A DNA stretch of 5,053 nucleotides from Deltaproteobacteria bacterium (GTDB lineage: Bacteria; Desulfobacterota; JADFXK01). Shown here in pieces: positions 1-5,053 of this stretch. The stretch lies in assembly GCA_015233285.1 (NCBI GenBank), contig JADFYA010000278.1, positions 1 through 5,053 of the forward strand. Reading direction: 5' to 3'. The translations under genes and the position numbers were made by a program. Positions within the stretch are counted from its first letter, which is position 1. Every line of letters begins with the position of its first letter. The notes under the pieces are model-generated. The model worked only from the letters and a program-made list of their open reading frames with translations, was not told the DNA's origin and ran no database searches.

Positions 1-801
1 GGTTTCGTCGTAAGCTACCTCGGCCGTGTGAACCAGGCGGACTCTTTGGTTCACCCCACTCTGGCCATAGCCGGTATTGGTCTCGGTCACGGCCAGGTTA
101 ATAAGGGATTTCATGGGCGTGGTTCCGCCGGCCGCGACCCTGGCGGCGGTGGTATAGACGACCATGATGTCGATTATGGACCCATCGTCGGCCGCTTTGC
201 CGTCACGCCGGATATCCTGCTTCTCCTTGGACGGAGTCACTGGACGTGGGAGCAGCTCCTGCGGAAAGGCCGACTGGTCGATCTGGTAGACCGCATGAAT
301 GCCGCCGCCAAGATATCTGATCTGATAGAAAGCGCCCGGCATGGTGATGTTACCTGATATAACCCCGTCTACCACCACCAGGATGACGGAGCTGTCGGCT
401 ACATCTTTGATCCGGCCCACCACTTCGTTTACCTGGGACTGATCACCGCGTCTGGAAGACACCGTGTCAATTACGGCCGTGAGCGCGACGTCGTCAAATA
501 GATTGAGGAGAATGGATTTTCCGGCCTGCAGGCTGGTTTTCCTGCTTTTTGTGGTCGGCCCCAGAATTCCGGTGTTGAGCTTGACCGACCGTGCCCGCAT
601 CACCTCTCGGCCCAACTTCTTCTGGGACCGTCCCTGGTCATTCACTGAGTAGAACAAAGGCTCTGCCGGCACCTGACCATCCGCGGCCGGGGCGCCGGCT
701 CCGCCAATAGGGCCGACACTGACCGACAACCAAATGAGGATTAGAACACAAGCCGTGAGAAAACGTCGGTTAGCCGGAAAGACTGATTTTTTCCTTAACA
801 T
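1..801 (-). CDS. Secreted reprolysin-like (M72-type) zinc metallopeptidase, N-terminal part, cut by window edge
   Basis: This frame stays open for 267 codons from an ATG at 801 to the left edge, so the C-terminus is missing. The start is preceded by AAGGA about six bases upstream. Residues 1-40 look like a Sec signal peptide: a basic n-region (MLRKK, NRR), a hydrophobic core at about 15-30 (LTACVLILIWLSVSVG), then a small-residue stretch with possible AxA-type cleavage near residues 36-40. Residues 75-185 resemble the propeptide-like region of bacterial peptidyl-Asp metallopeptidase relatives (LNLFDDVALTAV, VVVDGVISGNI, DQSAFP). From about 208 the catalytic domain begins with the family-typical IDIMVVYTTAAR, then LINLAVTETN and RVRLVHTAEVAY. 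The zinc-binding HExxH helix would lie further left and cannot be checked. By family it would be exported and cleave proteins outside the cytoplasm. It starts 35 bases after the CxxC receiver gene and may be the last gene of the same operon. The family call is by eye from motifs. Confidence 0.85.
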   Translation of the reverse strand, partial: MLRKKSVFPANRRFLTACVLILIWLSVSVGPIGGAGAPAADGQVPAEPLFYSVNDQGRSQKKLGREVMRARSVKLNTGILGPTTKSRKTSLQAGKSILLNLFDDVALTAVIDTVSSRRGDQSQVNEVVGRIKDVADSSVILVVVDGVISGNITMPGAFYQIRYLGGGIHAVYQIDQSAFPQELLPRPVTPSKEKQDIRRDGKAADDGSIIDIMVVYTTAARVAAGGTTPMKSLINLAVTETNTGYGQSGVNQRVRLVHTAEVAYDET

Positions 802-836
802 ATCTGGTCCTTATAGTGAAACGTGGCATATTGGGG

Positions 837-1445
837 TTAAATGAACTCACCTTCCTGATATAAGTCAGGATAATCTTTCTTGACGCATTCCGGGCAGATG
901 CCGTGGGAAAAATTCGCCTCGGAATGGGTCCGGATGTAGCTTTCGATCTGGTTCCAGTATCCTTTATCATCGCGAATTTTTTTGCAGTGGGCGCAAATGG
1001 GTAAGAGCCCCCGGAGGATTTTGACGCTGGTCAAGGCCTCCTTAAGGTCTTGGAGAAGTTTTTGCCGCTCCAGGGCGTACTTGATCGCCCGCACCAGCAG
1101 CCGGGAGTCCAGGCCTTGCTTGGGAAGATAATCCTGGGCGCCTTTACTCACTGCCAAAATGGCCATTTGTTCATCATTCAATCCGGTCAGTACCACCACC
1201 GGGACATCCGGGGCGGCGGCGTGGAACCGGACAAATGTATCTAATCCCGCACTGTCCGGCAGGGCCAGGTCCAGTAGAACCACATCCAGATCACCTTGTG
1301 AGACTCTCTTCAGACCTTCGTCCAGCCGTACGGCCCATTCCACTTTGAATATATGGGTCTCGTCCTCGGCCAGCAGCTCATCAAGGTATTCTGCATCTCC
1401 TGGATCATCCTCGATTAGCAATATGCTGATTTGATTCTTGTCCAT
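837..1445 (-). CDS. Response regulator receiver with C-terminal CxxC/CxxC domain
   Basis: A 202-residue protein with an N-terminal receiver domain (about 6-125). It has the acidic cluster E12-D13-D14, the phosphoacceptor D59 (VVLLDLALPDS), the switch threonine T87 (VVVLTG) and the conserved K109 (LPKQ). A predicted helical or coiled-coil linker (about 124-145) leads to a small C-terminal domain with C151-x2-C154 (LLPICAHCKKIRDDKGYW) and C184-x2-C187 (SHGICPECVKK). Four cysteines in two pairs suggest a structural metal site or a redox pair. This tail recurs at the ends of histidine kinases and receivers, especially in Desulfobacterota, but I know of no established biochemical function. There is no HTH, GGDEF, EAL or HD output. 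The ATG at 1445 lies 4 bases after the stop of the upstream receiver, and its AAGG ribosome site lies in that gene's last codons, so translation is probably coupled. It is likely phosphorylated by the kinase encoded two genes upstream (inference). Confidence 0.93.
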   Translation of the reverse strand: MDKNQISILLIEDDPGDAEYLDELLAEDETHIFKVEWAVRLDEGLKRVSQGDLDVVLLDLALPDSAGLDTFVRFHAAAPDVPVVVLTGLNDEQMAILAVSKGAQDYLPKQGLDSRLLVRAIKYALERQKLLQDLKEALTSVKILRGLLPICAHCKKIRDDKGYWNQIESYIRTHSEANFSHGICPECVKKDYPDLYQEGEFI

Positions 1446-1449
1446 GTCG

Positions 1450-1887
1450 TTACCTTGCCGGGAGCTTCACTACGGTGAACCAGAAGTCTTCAATCGATCT
1501 GACCACTCGGGAGAACTCCGTCAGACCGACCGGTTTGGAAATATAGCAATTGGCGCCCAGATCGTAGCTTTTGAGGATATCTTCCTCAGCCTGGGAAGTA
1601 GTCAAGACAACTACAGGGATAAGCTTCAGTTTATCATCAGCTTTGATTTCGGCCAGGACTTCCCGGCCGTCTTTTTTGGGCATGTTTAGATCCAGCAGAA
1701 TCAAATCCGGGAACGGAGCAGTGGCGAAACGGCCCTGGCCTCGCAAGAAATCCATGGCCGCCACCCCGTCATTGACGACGTGTAGATTTACTTTGATTTT
1801 TGAAGAGTCCAGCGCTTCTTGAGTGAGATCGACGTCGGCGGGGTCATCTTCGACCAGCAGAATCTCCAATGGCTTGTAGTGATGCAT
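1450..1887 (-). CDS. Stand-alone receiver protein, Rcp1-like response regulator
   Basis: A 145-residue single-domain receiver (CheY fold) with no output domain. Visible key residues are the acidic pocket E13-D14-D15 (LLVEDDPAD), phosphoacceptor D66 ([13 protein letters not shown]), T96 (VVVLTTSQ) and K118 (YISKPVG). The extended insert before the phosphorylation strand (FLRGQGRF...[10 protein letters not shown]) and the C-terminal helix [13 protein letters not shown] are typical of the Rcp1 type, the small receivers paired with phytochrome-like kinases. The start at 1887 is chosen because AGGAG sits a few bases upstream and [15 protein letters not shown] is a normal receiver N-terminus. An ATG further upstream at 2142 would read 85 codons through the end of the kinase gene and adds no domain. 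The kinase stop and this start are one base apart, so the two are translationally coupled and this is the most likely direct phosphoacceptor partner. Confidence 0.95.
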   Translation of the reverse strand: MHHYKPLEILLVEDDPADVDLTQEALDSSKIKVNLHVVNDGVAAMDFLRGQGRFATAPFPDLILLDLNMPKKDGREVLAEIKADDKLKLIPVVVLTTSQAEEDILKSYDLGANCYISKPVGLTEFSRVVRSIEDFWFTVVKLPAR

Positions 1888-1888
1888 A

Positions 1889-4240
1889 CTATCTCCTAAC
1901 AGGAATAGTGAAATAAAAAGTTGCCCCATTTTCGGGTTGGGACTCCACCCAAATCCGGCCGCCGTGCCTGTCCACGATTTTTTTGCAGATAGCCAGTCCG
2001 ATTCCCGTGCCGGGATATTCATCTCTGGCGTGAAGTCGTTGAAAAACTTCAAAAATACGATTGGCATGCCGCGGTTCAAGACCGATACCGTTGTCACTGA
2101 CGGAAAAGATCCACTGCCCATCTTCGAACTCGGCCGACACATGAATCCGGGGCGGCTCTCCGCTCCTGAACTTAATGGCGTTCCCGATCAGGTTTTGAAG
2201 GAGTTGTCCGAACCGATTCTGATTGACCTTGATCGTCGGGAGCGGCCCGAAGCTGACGACCGCACCGGTTTCTTTCACGGCCATGTGGAGGTCGGATAAT
2301 GTCGCCTCCAGAATCTCTTGAACGTTCACCGGCTGGAAGGTAAATTCGGCCCGGCCCAACCGGGAATAGGTCAACAGGTCATTGATCAGCTTCTGCATTC
2401 TGGTGGCGCCGTCAACCACATAATTTATGTATTTATCGGCCCGCTCGTCAATATGACCTTTGTAGCGCTTTTCTAATAGGTCGACAAAGTTTATTATTTT
2501 GCGTAAAGGTTCCTGGAGATCGTGGGACGCGATGTAGGCGAATTGTTCCAACTCGGCGTTTGACCTGACCAGTTCTTCGGTTCGCCCGGCCAGGGCCTGT
2601 TCGGCTTCTTTGCGCTGAGTGACATCCATGGCCATACTGATCACCAGACGCCGCCCATCCGGGAGGCAGCCTAAGTGGGCCGAACTGAAGTCCCAGGTTA
2701 GCTCCCGGCCGTTCTTTGCGATAATCACAAATTCACCTCCGGTGACCTTTCCTTCTAGATCAAATAGCTTGTCGATCCTCTTCTTGATTTTATTTCGGTT
2801 TTCTCCGTGGGCTTTATTAACCCAGTCGGACATGGTTGGGATTTCGTCGCGAGAATATCCGGTTAACTCGGTCCAGCTAGTGCTTATGCACAAGACTTCA
2901 CCATCTTCAGCATGAAGCATAATCGGGATGGGGGCGTCGATAATGGCCCGGCGGAATCGCTCTTCACTCTGCTCGATTCTTTTCTCGGTCTTCTTTTTTT
3001 CAGTGATATCCCGCATGATGGTGGCGATGCAGATAGGCTGCCCGTTTTGGAAATCTTTGACCACAAATACGTCTGCCGCCACCTCGATATTTCGTCCGGC
3101 GATAAATTTTTTAAGACGTGTTTCTCCTCGCCAGCGTCCGCGCTGCTCTACGGTCGGTATCACTTCTTCACTAATGTGGTTCACCTGCTCATCAGGAGCA
3201 AAATCTGTAATGTGCAGGGGCGTGATATCCTCGCGGCCGTCCAGACCAACGAGACGACGTCCGGCCTCGTTTAAATAAAGCACCTGGCCGTCTATGGCGG
3301 CCATGCAGATGAAGTCACCGCTGTACCTGACCAAGGCCATGAATTTTAGTTGCTCTTCTTCCGCCGTCCGGCGTTCGAGAATCTCTTGCCGGAGTTGTTC
3401 ATTAATGCGGGATATCCCCGCCGTCCGGCTTTCAACCTGGTCCTCCAATCTTTGGCGGTATCCGGTCAATTCTTGTTCGATGCGTTTTTTTTCGGTGATG
3501 TCTTCCGCCACCTTGACATAGTGAGTGATTTCACCCTGGGAATTTCGGATAGCCGAGACCGAGGTAGATTCCCAATAAAATCCTCCATGTTTTTTTCTAT
3601 TGCGTAATTCACCGCGCCATTTACCAGAGGAACTCAACTCGGCCCACATCCGGGTATATTCTTTAGGTGATTGTCCGCCTGAGGCGCCGGCGGTTAACCC
3701 GTCCAGGTCTTCCAAGGTATAGCCTGTTATTTCAGTGTATTTGGGGTTGAGATATTCGATCACCCCGTTTTGATCGTATATCAAAATCATGGACGGACTT
3801 TGTTCCACGGCATGGGATAATTTGAGGATTTTGTCTTCAGCCTGCTGCTTTTCTGTAATATCCAGTCCACTTCCAATGATGTGCCGGACTATCCCCTGAT
3901 CATCCACTATGGCGGTATTCGACCAGGTGATCAAGCGAAGCCGGCCGTCTTTGGTCACCCAGTAGTTTTGGTGTGTTATCGGGAATCGGCCGCCCTTGAG
4001 TGCCGTAAGTACATCTTCGACTGAGTCGGTCTCTTCCTGAAGGAGAAAAATATCCCGGAGGGGGCGGCCTTTGACTTCGTCGAAGGAATACCCGGTAGCC
4101 TTTTCACAAGCGCGGTTAAAGTGGACGATTCGTCCCTCCCGGTCGAGCACCACGACCAGGGTCCCGATGGTCTCCAAAATGGCCGAAACGAAGTTGCGTT
4201 CTTCTTTAAGCGCCTCCTCCGTCTGTTTTCGTTTGGGCAT
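1889..4240 (-). CDS. Soluble multi-PAS sensor histidine kinase
   Basis: A protein of 783 residues from the ATG at 4240. It has four PAS domains, roughly 15-130, 138-251, 300-414 and 424-541; each ends in a PAC-type DIT(E/x)K or DVTQRK motif. A long charged coiled coil (about 252-298) separates the second and third. The transmitter follows: a HisKA dimerisation helix with phospho-His H573 in [11 protein letters not shown], then an HATPase_c domain with N-box N687 (NLIGNAIKF), G1 box DNGIGL at 716-721, F-box [10 protein letters not shown] and G2 box GTGIGL at 744-749. All catalytic motifs look intact. The HDLQEPLR type is typical of phytochrome-like kinases, but no GAF-PHY chromophore module is present. 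No signal peptide or membrane segment is visible, so it should be cytoplasmic. The PAS ligands cannot be read from sequence. Start choice: the frame extends to a GTG at 4276 with no ribosome site and an ATG at 4252 with only a distant AGGT; the ATG at 4240 has a weak GGATGG just upstream. The true start could be any of the three. It lies downstream of one receiver and is tightly coupled to the next. Confidence 0.95.
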   Translation of the reverse strand: MPKRKQTEEALKEERNFVSAILETIGTLVVVLDREGRIVHFNRACEKATGYSFDEVKGRPLRDIFLLQEETDSVEDVLTALKGGRFPITHQNYWVTKDGRLRLITWSNTAIVDDQGIVRHIIGSGLDITEKQQAEDKILKLSHAVEQSPSMILIYDQNGVIEYLNPKYTEITGYTLEDLDGLTAGASGGQSPKEYTRMWAELSSSGKWRGELRNRKKHGGFYWESTSVSAIRNSQGEITHYVKVAEDITEKKRIEQELTGYRQRLEDQVESRTAGISRINEQLRQEILERRTAEEEQLKFMALVRYSGDFICMAAIDGQVLYLNEAGRRLVGLDGREDITPLHITDFAPDEQVNHISEEVIPTVEQRGRWRGETRLKKFIAGRNIEVAADVFVVKDFQNGQPICIATIMRDITEKKKTEKRIEQSEERFRRAIIDAPIPIMLHAEDGEVLCISTSWTELTGYSRDEIPTMSDWVNKAHGENRNKIKKRIDKLFDLEGKVTGGEFVIIAKNGRELTWDFSSAHLGCLPDGRRLVISMAMDVTQRKEAEQALAGRTEELVRSNAELEQFAYIASHDLQEPLRKIINFVDLLEKRYKGHIDERADKYINYVVDGATRMQKLINDLLTYSRLGRAEFTFQPVNVQEILEATLSDLHMAVKETGAVVSFGPLPTIKVNQNRFGQLLQNLIGNAIKFRSGEPPRIHVSAEFEDGQWIFSVSDNGIGLEPRHANRIFEVFQRLHARDEYPGTGIGLAICKKIVDRHGGRIWVESQPENGATFYFTIPVRR

Positions 4241-4319
4241 ACCATCCAACATTGGCTGCACTGACCTAAATCTCACGGTAAAAATTAAGGATAGGAACGG
4301 CTAATCTTTGACTTCTCCG
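4241..4319 (-). other. Spacer between receiver and kinase genes
   Basis: Seventy-nine bases lie between the receiver stop and the chosen kinase ATG, or 43 bases if the GTG at 4276 is used. I see no convincing promoter and no strong terminator. The only pairing possible is a weak AACGG/CCGTT five-base stem with a long loop, followed some distance later by a T-rich stretch. Read-through from the receiver gene into the kinase gene is the simplest reading. Confidence 0.4.
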
Positions 4320-4700
4320 TTAGTCCTGGATCTTCACGTCCAAGAGTTCACGAACTATTTCAAGTAGTTCATTACTATTAAAAGGTTTTGTCAGGATGTG
4401 GTTGGCGCCCAATCCGCGGGCGACGTCTAAATAAACTTCGGGACCGATTTGCCCCCCGCCGGACATGGCGATAATCTTGACCTCCGGGAAATCATCGCGT
4501 AATTCCATGATGGTCTCGATGCCCTCTTTTTCCTGCATGATAATATCGGTGATGACCAGGTCCGTGGGTGACCGGCGGAAGAGGTTCATCCCAACCTTGC
4601 CATCCGGGGCATCCATTACAATGAATCCATTCCGTTGCAGCAGGTTCTTGAGCATAGTGCGCAACTGTGTGTCGTCGTCGATAACCAGAATACTGGCCAT
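4320..4700 (-). CDS. Stand-alone CheY-like receiver protein
   Basis: A 126-residue single receiver domain. It has the acidic cluster D8-D9-D10 (LVIDDD), phosphoacceptor D52 (LVITDIIMQEKEG), S80 in the switch position (IIAMSGGG) and K105 (ILTKPF). Nothing follows the last receiver helix, so there is no DNA-binding or enzymatic output. The start at 4700 is preceded by AAGGAGA with about nine bases of spacing and gives the standard N-terminus MASILVIDDD. A longer frame starting at 4778 would add 26 residues without a ribosome site and would include the leader hairpin, so it is rejected. It is the first gene of the minus-strand cluster, with a promoter candidate about 100 bases upstream. About 80 bases separate it from the kinase start used here. 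It may be a second phosphate acceptor or a shuttle for the same kinase, or it may serve another kinase; the sequence does not decide. Confidence 0.94.
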   Translation of the reverse strand: MASILVIDDDTQLRTMLKNLLQRNGFIVMDAPDGKVGMNLFRRSPTDLVITDIIMQEKEGIETIMELRDDFPEVKIIAMSGGGQIGPEVYLDVARGLGANHILTKPFNSNELLEIVRELLDVKIQD

Positions 4701-4718
4701 GGCTATAGTCTCCTTGTT

Positions 4719-4738
4719 CCGGCAGTAGGTTATGCCGG
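4719..4738 (-). promoter_or_regulatory. Leader hairpin next to the receiver ribosome binding site
   Basis: In the minus-strand transcript CCGGCA and TGCCGG form a perfect six-base-pair GC-rich stem with an eight-base loop. The stem ends only three bases before the Shine-Dalgarno AAGGAGA (4715-4709) of the first receiver gene. It does not mask the ribosome site itself but could influence initiation or protect the message end. It lacks a following U-run, so it is not an intrinsic terminator. Confidence 0.4.
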
Positions 4739-4750
4739 TTGTCTTGAAAT

Positions 4751-4769
4751 GGCCGTGATTAATCAGGCC
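4751..4769. repeat. Perfect palindrome TGATTAATCA flanked by GGCC in the receiver leader
   Basis: TGATTAATCA at 4756-4765 is a perfect ten-base palindrome. It is bracketed by GGCC at 4751-4754 and 4766-4769, giving an almost symmetric 19-base element with one unpaired base. It lies about 30 bases into the predicted transcript, between the promoter and the first receiver gene. It could be an operator or a weak RNA hairpin. The evidence is symmetry and position only. Confidence 0.3.
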
Positions 4770-4792
4770 GAAAAGCATAAGCCGGATTGTAT

Positions 4793-4825
4793 CATGCCTA
4801 TTATGATAGTTAATTTCACGGCATG
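4793..4825. repeat. Inverted repeat CATGCC/GGCATG spanning the minus-strand promoter
   Basis: CATGCC at 4793-4798 and its exact complement GGCATG at 4820-4825 are separated by 21 bases. The right arm abuts the -35 box of the minus-strand promoter and the left arm lies just past its -10 box. A second, shorter inverted repeat, ATCAT/ATGAT (4791-4795 and 4803-4807), overlaps the left arm and the -10 box. The placement is what an operator for a dimeric regulator would have, but six-base arms can arise by chance and no regulator is identified. Confidence 0.3.
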
Positions 4826-4831
4826 TTTCAA
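4803..4831 (-). promoter_or_regulatory. Sigma-70-like promoter for the signalling cluster
   Basis: On the minus strand, TTGAAA (4831-4826) is followed by a 17-base spacer and TATCAT (4808-4803), a good match to the housekeeping promoter consensus. Transcription would begin near 4796, giving a leader of roughly 95 bases before the first receiver. An alternative overlapping signal lies slightly downstream: the extended -10 TGATACAAT (4794-4786) without a good -35. Either would transcribe the receiver, kinase and following genes. Strength and actual use are not known. Confidence 0.6.
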
Positions 4832-4890
4832 GTCTTTTCGGTTAAGAAAGAGGTTCGTCGGCTACATCCGAAAGATCCCCGTGTTATTGA

Positions 4891-4919
4891 TTGACGCAAC
4901 CAGGTCATTCGGATATAAT
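4891..4919 (+). promoter_or_regulatory. Near-consensus sigma-70 promoter, plus strand
   Basis: TTGACG (4891-4896) and a perfect TATAAT (4914-4919) are separated by exactly 17 bases. This differs from the housekeeping consensus by one base and is the strongest promoter in the window. Transcription should begin near 4926 and run rightward, divergent from the signalling cluster, whose -35 box is about 60 bases away. The leader before the GTG start at 5001 would be about 75 bases. Confidence 0.75.
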
Positions 4920-4955
4920 TACATGATTATACCGCGTTCAAATTCCGAACATGAC

Positions 4956-4979
4956 CCGGCCCGGCTCCACGTCGGCCGG
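4956..4979 (+). promoter_or_regulatory. GC-rich leader hairpin upstream of the plus-strand gene
   Basis: CCGGCC (4956-4961) and GGCCGG (4974-4979) are exact complements around a 12-base loop, inside the predicted leader and eight bases before the AGGAGG ribosome site. It may stabilise the message or modulate initiation. No T-run follows, so termination is unlikely. It is short, and the region is rich in GGCC, so chance is possible. Confidence 0.3.
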
Positions 4980-5000
4980 ATTGGCCCAGGAGGATCGGTG

Positions 5001-5053
5001 GTGGCCCTGACAGTCTTCTTGTCATCTTCATTACGTAGATTTTTTCCCGACTA
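5001..5053 (+). CDS. Start of a plus-strand gene, possibly a MoaD/ThiS-like sulfur carrier (partial)
   Basis: A GTG at 5001 lies seven bases after a perfect AGGAGG (4988-4993) and opens a frame of 17 codons that runs off the window, reading (M)ALTVFLSSSLRRFFPD. An adjacent GTG at 4998 is in frame but closer to the ribosome site. The frame stays open back to an ATG at 4923, but that codon lies at or before the predicted transcription start, so the GTG is preferred. A beta strand of alternating hydrophobics followed by a SLRRF-type segment resembles the beginning of small MoaD/ThiS-family ubiquitin-like sulfur carriers. Seventeen residues are too few for a firm family call, and the C-terminal Gly-Gly that would confirm it is outside. 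That a gene begins here is well supported by promoter and ribosome site; its identity is a guess. Confidence 0.6.
   Translation, partial: MALTVFLSSSLRRFFPD

Noticed and set aside
28..357. Plus-strand open frame of 109 codons
   Set aside because: It is antisense to the metallopeptidase frame, which has a signal peptide, family motifs and a ribosome site; the plus-strand translation shows no recognisable domain.
802..836. Possible promoter for the peptidase gene (TATAAG on the minus strand)
   Set aside because: The TATAAG overlaps the ribosome binding site of the peptidase, and there is no -35 match at suitable spacing.
853..870. TCCTGA/TCAGGA six-base inverted repeat near the end of the CxxC receiver gene
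   Set aside because: It lies inside coding sequence before the stop and is not followed by a T-run, so it does not qualify as an intrinsic terminator.
1888..2142. 85-codon N-terminal extension of the Rcp1-like receiver
   Set aside because: It would overlap the kinase C-terminus in another frame and adds no domain, whereas the ATG at 1887 has AGGAG at good spacing.
1937..3607. Several plus-strand open frames of 75-120 codons
   Set aside because: All are antisense to the kinase coding sequence with intact PAS and transmitter motifs; they look like composition shadows.
4277..4319. Possible terminator between first receiver and kinase
   Set aside because: The only stem is five base pairs around a 16-base loop, and the T-rich stretch is not adjacent to it.
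4701..4778. 26-codon N-terminal extension of the first receiver
   Set aside because: No ribosome site is seen before 4778, the extension crosses the leader hairpin and palindrome, and the receiver fold begins right at the ATG at 4700.

Overview
The window looks like a piece of a bacterial chromosome with close to balanced base composition. The proteins resemble those of Desulfobacterota (the former Deltaproteobacteria). The best hint is the receiver protein ending in a paired CxxC domain, a tail common in signalling proteins of that group. This taxonomic guess is an inference from family habits, not something the sequence proves.

Layout, right to left. Nearly everything is on the minus strand and reads as one signalling cluster: a stand-alone receiver protein (4700-4320), a soluble four-PAS histidine kinase (4240-1889), an Rcp1-like stand-alone receiver (1887-1450), a receiver fused to a C-terminal CxxC/CxxC domain (1445-837), and the first 267 residues of a secreted reprolysin-like (M72-type) metallopeptidase (801 to the left edge, where it is cut). 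The kinase and the next two receivers are separated by only 1 and 4 bases, and Shine-Dalgarno sequences lie in the ends of the upstream genes, so these three are almost certainly co-translated. The first receiver and the peptidase are spaced a little more widely (about 80 and 35 bases) but point the same way with no obvious terminator between.

At the right end (4701-5053) is a divergent control region. A minus-strand sigma-70-like promoter drives the signalling cluster. A near-consensus plus-strand promoter (TTGACG, 17 bases, TATAAT) drives a gene of which only the first 17 codons are in the window. That fragment resembles the N-terminus of a MoaD/ThiS-type sulfur carrier, with low certainty. 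The leaders on both sides contain short perfect inverted repeats close to the ribosome binding sites.

How it may work: the kinase has no membrane segment, so it should sense cytoplasmic or diffusible cues through its PAS domains. It would phosphorylate one or more of the three receivers. None of the three carries a recognisable DNA-binding or enzymatic output domain, so the output must lie in protein-protein contacts, the CxxC domain, or genes outside the window. No CRISPR array, rRNA, tRNA, insertion sequence or prophage gene was seen.
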